Shown here one piece after another: positions 5,771 to 7,150 of a DNA stretch of 7,150 nucleotides (position 1 is the stretch's first letter; each line of letters opens with the position of its first letter). The stretch spans positions 1 to 7,150 of the forward strand of contig CAMPJH010000077.1 of the NCBI GenBank assembly GCA_946886845.1. Direction: 5' to 3'. Origin of the DNA: an uncultured Sphingomonas sp. (GTDB lineage Bacteria > Pseudomonadota > Alphaproteobacteria > Sphingomonadales > Sphingomonadaceae). Both the position numbers and the translations under genes were made by a program. The notes under the pieces are model-generated. The model was not told the DNA's origin. It searched no databases and saw only the letters and a program-made list of their open reading frames with translations.

Positions 5771-7150
5771 TTACCAGATGCGGACGCGCTTCTCCGGGGC
5801 GATGTAGAATTTCGAATCCGGCATAACGTTGAATGCCTGGTACCAGGCGTCGAGGTTTCGCACCGGGCCGATGATCCGATAGCGCCGCGGGCTGTGCGGG
5901 TCGGTCGCGACCTGGGTCTTGATTGCATCCTCGCGCTGCTCACCGCGCCACGCCTGGGCGAACGCCAGGAAGAAGCGCTGGTCGCCGGTAAGCCCGTCGA
6001 CCACTGGCGCTTCCTTGCCGCCCAGCGATTTCTTGTAGGCGAGATAGGCGACTTCGAGACCCGACATGTCGCCGATATTCTCACCCATCGTCAGGTCGCC
6101 GTTGATGAAGATGCCCGGCGCCGCTTCATAGGACGCATATTGCTTGCCGAGCTCTGTTGTCAGCGCCTTGAACCGCTCGGCGTCACCCTTGGTCCACCAG
6201 TCGCGCACAGCGCCATTCTCGTCGATCTTGCGGCCCTGGTCGTCGAAGCCGTGCATGATCTCGTGGCCGATGACCGCGCCGATCGCCCCATAGTTCACCG
6301 CGTCGTCGGCCTGAGGGTCGAAGAACGGCGGCTGCAGGATGCCGGCCGGGAAGACGATCTTGTTCTCCAGGCCGCCATTATAGGCGTTCACCGTGGCGGG
6401 GCTCATCGCCCACTTCTTGCGGTCGACCGGCTGGCCGAGGTCGGCGAGCTGGTAATCCCATTCGAAGGCGGAGCTGCGCTTGACGTTGCCGTAAAGGTCG
6501 TCCGCCTTCATCGACAGCTTCGAATAATCCCGGAACTTCTCGGGATAGCCGACCATCACGTCCATCTTGGCGAGCTTCTTGAGCGCCGCCTGCTTGGTCG
6601 CATCCTCCATCCAGCTATTGCCCTGGATGCGCTCGGCCGCAGCCAGCTTCAGGTTGGCGACCAGGGCTTCCATCTTGGCCTTGGAGTCGGCCGGGAAGTA
6701 ACGCTCGACATAGGTCTGGCCGAGCAATTCGCCGAGGCGGCCATCGACCTGGTCGATCCCGCGACGCCAGCGTGGACGCAACTCCTTCGCCCCCGACAGC
6801 GACTTGGTGAATTCGAACCGGCTGTCGACGAATCGCTTGGAAAGATAGTTCGACGCCTGGTCGGCGACCTTGAACCGCTGCCAGGTCTTGAGCGTATCGA
6901 GCGAAGTCTTGTCGTAAAGCGCGGCGAGCGCCTTGATCGCCGTATTGTCGGCGACGAGGATCTTCGGCGCGACGGTGTTCGTCTCGGTCAGATAGCTGTT
7001 CCAGTCGAAGCCGGGAGCGTAGGCGACGAGCTCGGCCGGGGTCATCGGATTGTTCAGCTTGTCGATGTCGCGAAGGTCGGCCTGCGGCCACGACAGCTTG
7101 GCGATTTCCGTCTCGAACGCGAGGATTTGGTCGGCCGCAGCGGTGGCGTT
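5771..7150 (-). CDS. M13 family zinc metallopeptidase (PepO/neprilysin-like), 3' part
   Basis: C-terminal 459 residues of an M13 peptidase; the frame is open to the right edge. Full-length members are about 650-700 residues, so the N-terminus and the expected export signal lie outside. The ATG at 7045 is internal, because family sequence (FETEIAKLSWPQADLRDIDK, then LNNP) continues upstream of it. Key elements: NAYNGGLENKIVFPAGILQ and the PPFFD after it; the zinc motif HEIMH (coded at 6265-6251); GENIGD (6085-6068), giving the third zinc ligand Glu and its supporting Asp; and DPHSPRRYRIIGPVRN with the His and Arg that bind substrate in neprilysin. The C-terminus RVRIW is typical. These enzymes are usually periplasmic or lipid-anchored oligopeptidases cleaving before hydrophobic residues. 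All catalytic residues are intact. No clear terminator follows; 257 bases separate it from the kinase gene on the same strand. Confidence 0.95.
   Translation of the reverse strand, partial: NATAAADQILAFETEIAKLSWPQADLRDIDKLNNPMTPAELVAYAPGFDWNSYLTETNTVAPKILVADNTAIKALAALYDKTSLDTLKTWQRFKVADQASNYLSKRFVDSRFEFTKSLSGAKELRPRWRRGIDQVDGRLGELLGQTYVERYFPADSKAKMEALVANLKLAAAERIQGNSWMEDATKQAALKKLAKMDVMVGYPEKFRDYSKLSMKADDLYGNVKRSSAFEWDYQLADLGQPVDRKKWAMSPATVNAYNGGLENKIVFPAGILQPPFFDPQADDAVNYGAIGAVIGHEIMHGFDDQGRKIDENGAVRDWWTKGDAERFKALTTELGKQYASYEAAPGIFINGDLTMGENIGDMSGLEVAYLAYKKSLGGKEAPVVDGLTGDQRFFLAFAQAWRGEQREDAIKTQVATDPHSPRRYRIIGPVRNLDAWYQAFNVMPDSKFYIAPEKRVRIW

Overview
This window is GC-rich, gene-dense DNA. 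The protein styles (an M13 metallopeptidase ending in RVRIW, an HWE-type sensor kinase, a dienelactone hydrolase with a GFCWGGG elbow) and AAGGGGG ribosome-binding sites point to an alphaproteobacterium, most likely Sphingomonadaceae. That placement is inference from gene style; the window has no rRNA or other marker. It looks like ordinary chromosome: I see no mobile element, tRNA, rRNA or CRISPR array.

Layout from left to right: (1) the 3' end of a dienelactone hydrolase gene (+). (2) A convergent His-rich multi-pass membrane protein gene (-) that shares a CTAG tetranucleotide with the hydrolase as both stop codons. (3) A Bax inhibitor-1/YccA family gene (-), with a clear intrinsic terminator behind it and a possible heat-shock-type promoter in front. 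(4) A likely two-gene operon (-), ppk2 followed by a DUF4956 membrane protein. (5) A 61-bp divergent control region holding two interleaved inverted repeats. (6) The RNA 2',3'-cyclic phosphodiesterase gene thpR (+). (7) A PAS-HWE sensor histidine kinase gene (-), convergent with thpR. (8) The 3' two-thirds of an M13 zinc metallopeptidase gene (-), running off the right edge. The largest gap without a gene is about 257 bp (5514-5770); it holds short hairpins and a possible 34-codon leader ORF, but no convincing terminator or promoter.

The most interesting unit is ppk2-DUF4956. PPK2 moves phosphate between nucleotides and polyphosphate. DUF4956 membrane proteins are elsewhere often neighbours of VTC-type polyphosphate polymerase domain proteins. 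Here the DUF4956 protein also ends in an acidic stretch followed by five lysines. Together these suggest a membrane-associated polyphosphate function, which is inference. The other genes appear to be independent housekeeping, stress or cell-envelope genes with no shared pathway visible in the window.
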